A stretch of DNA of 64,000 nucleotides from Lunularia cruciata (taxonomy: Eukaryota > Streptophyta > Marchantiopsida > Lunulariales > Lunulariaceae): NCBI GenBank assembly GCA_948567375.1, contig OX419758.1, positions 6,515,001 to 6,579,000 of the forward strand, given 5' to 3'. The position numbers were made by a program, and so were the translations under genes. Positions 62,984 through 64,000 of this stretch are shown in pieces. Position 1 is the stretch's first letter; every line of letters starts with the position of its first letter. The notes beneath the pieces are model-generated. The model was not told the DNA's origin. It made no database searches and saw nothing but the letters and a program-made list of their open reading frames with translations.

Positions 62984-64000
62984 AACCTTTTTAAGCAATG
63001 AACAGACATATCTGAATGAAACTAGGCTGTTCTGTTCAATTAGATAAACCCTACAAATGAGAGTTTGACGTCCACATAAGAATCAGAATAACGGAATGCT
63101 TTCAGAAGACAAACAAATTATAGAACAGGTGGGGAGATTCATTTAGTTAACGTGATGGATGGAAGAGTTAGTTTAGGTCAGAAAGAGAAGCGTAAATGTG
63201 ACATATCTGAACCTAAATCCTGTCTAAGTGAATACATCAGTCGAAGTATACATTCAAGAGCCAGAGTACTTCCATTAGGTAAACAGTGAACATGTTCTGT
63301 AAAAAAGTATTGCTGAGTCTCAATAATGATCGGATGAAGAGAATGAAATTGAGTGATCACCGCCTAGTGGAAGACCTACTACACGTTTAGATTGGATTAG
63401 TTGACATCCTAGTTGAGTTTTAAATTCATCGATAGCGTTGAGACAAAGCACTGATATTAGGATTATATTTTAATTGTCAATCATCCCGTTCCCGTTCAAT
63501 GACATTTTGACGTTATTGGGATATCATCAGACCTCAATACAAGATTTCGATGAAAAAGGAGTGAGTGAAAAGTAATTAATATGCAAATAACATTAATTTC
63601 AATATTTTATTAGTACGCTAGAATTTATATGGATTGAAAGATGTACGCTATAATTCTTAGATTGCTTATATCTTTAGCATACAAAAGTATATCTAGAGTT
63701 CTACTAAATACATCAGAACAAGTCGATTTGTGTTGTGAATGACTTCGTTGGCGCTGATTGTAGTCTAATGAAGTCTAATGGTCTTCAACCTTGCCTGATA
63801 GTTATCATTGTTGTGCACATTCATGACTGTAGTAGGTAAAGGTGATCTTTGGCTACACTTCTTTTCAACTGGACGACACCTCTGCCTACTTACCCAGTTA
63901 TTTAACCATCAAACCTCATAAAGATTGTCATTTCAAATTCCTGCCATCCTTGGTGTATTTGTTGAGACCATTCTTCGAATGCAATTCCACTTTTGTGGAA
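62984..64000. other. Intergenic, no supported gene
   Basis: AT-rich toward the end. The 60-codon frame at 63,178-63,360 has no recognisable feature. Confidence 0.5.

Overview
This is nuclear DNA from a land plant. The evidence is a plant-type RPN11 gene with five introns, an endoplasmic-reticulum CYP71-clan cytochrome P450 with three introns, and plant-type Ty1/copia and Ty3/gypsy elements with initiator-Met-tRNA primer sites. A bryophyte or other early-diverging land plant seems most likely from the overall feel of the repeats, but that is inference and I cannot name a species. The window is gene-poor: two confident genes, one probable gene, a few unrecognised reading frames, and roughly 30 kb of transposons.

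Layout. 1-6 kb: no recognisable gene, several inverted repeats, including a 57-nt near-perfect palindrome. 6-12.5 kb: two copies of one non-LTR retrotransposon family (a near-full-length 3.7 kb copy with a 12-bp target duplication, and a 5'-truncated copy). 12.5-16.8 kb: mostly featureless. 16.8-19.4 kb: RPN11, the proteasome-lid deubiquitinase, minus strand, complete. 19.4-23.5 kb: AT-rich, no gene. 23.5-52 kb: a dense nest of mobile elements. 52-53 kb: a small secreted-glycoprotein-like gene, possibly frameshifted. 53-58.6 kb: unrecognised reading frames. 58.7-61.2 kb: the P450 gene, minus strand, complete. 61.2-64 kb: no recognisable gene.

The transposon nest can be read as layers. A copia element (38.6-52.0 kb) is split by a solo LTR (duplication TTCTC), by a complete 5,586-bp chromodomain Ty3/gypsy element (duplication CATCA), and by a third copy of the non-LTR element inside its RNase H. 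To the left lie a decayed minus-strand Ty3/gypsy element, a second copia gag with part of its LTR, three LTRs of another family, two copies of a TIR DNA element in opposite orientation, and a 2-kb stretch encoding a broken acidic and coiled-coil protein of unknown type. All element reading frames seen carry stops or frameshifts.

The most interesting signals are: (1) the non-LTR family, whose C-terminus looks like a CCHC finger plus restriction-like endonuclease instead of the APE type usual in plant LINEs, with a conserved His-Ser tail and a 3' stem-loop, and many tail-only fragments; (2) the unclassified 1.2-1.4 kb TIR element, for which the window also contains an apparently unoccupied related site; (3) GAAnnTTC heat-shock-element-like clusters in the LTRs of both Ty3/gypsy elements; (4) the coiled-coil ORF. 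I found no CRISPR array, rRNA or convincing tRNA gene.
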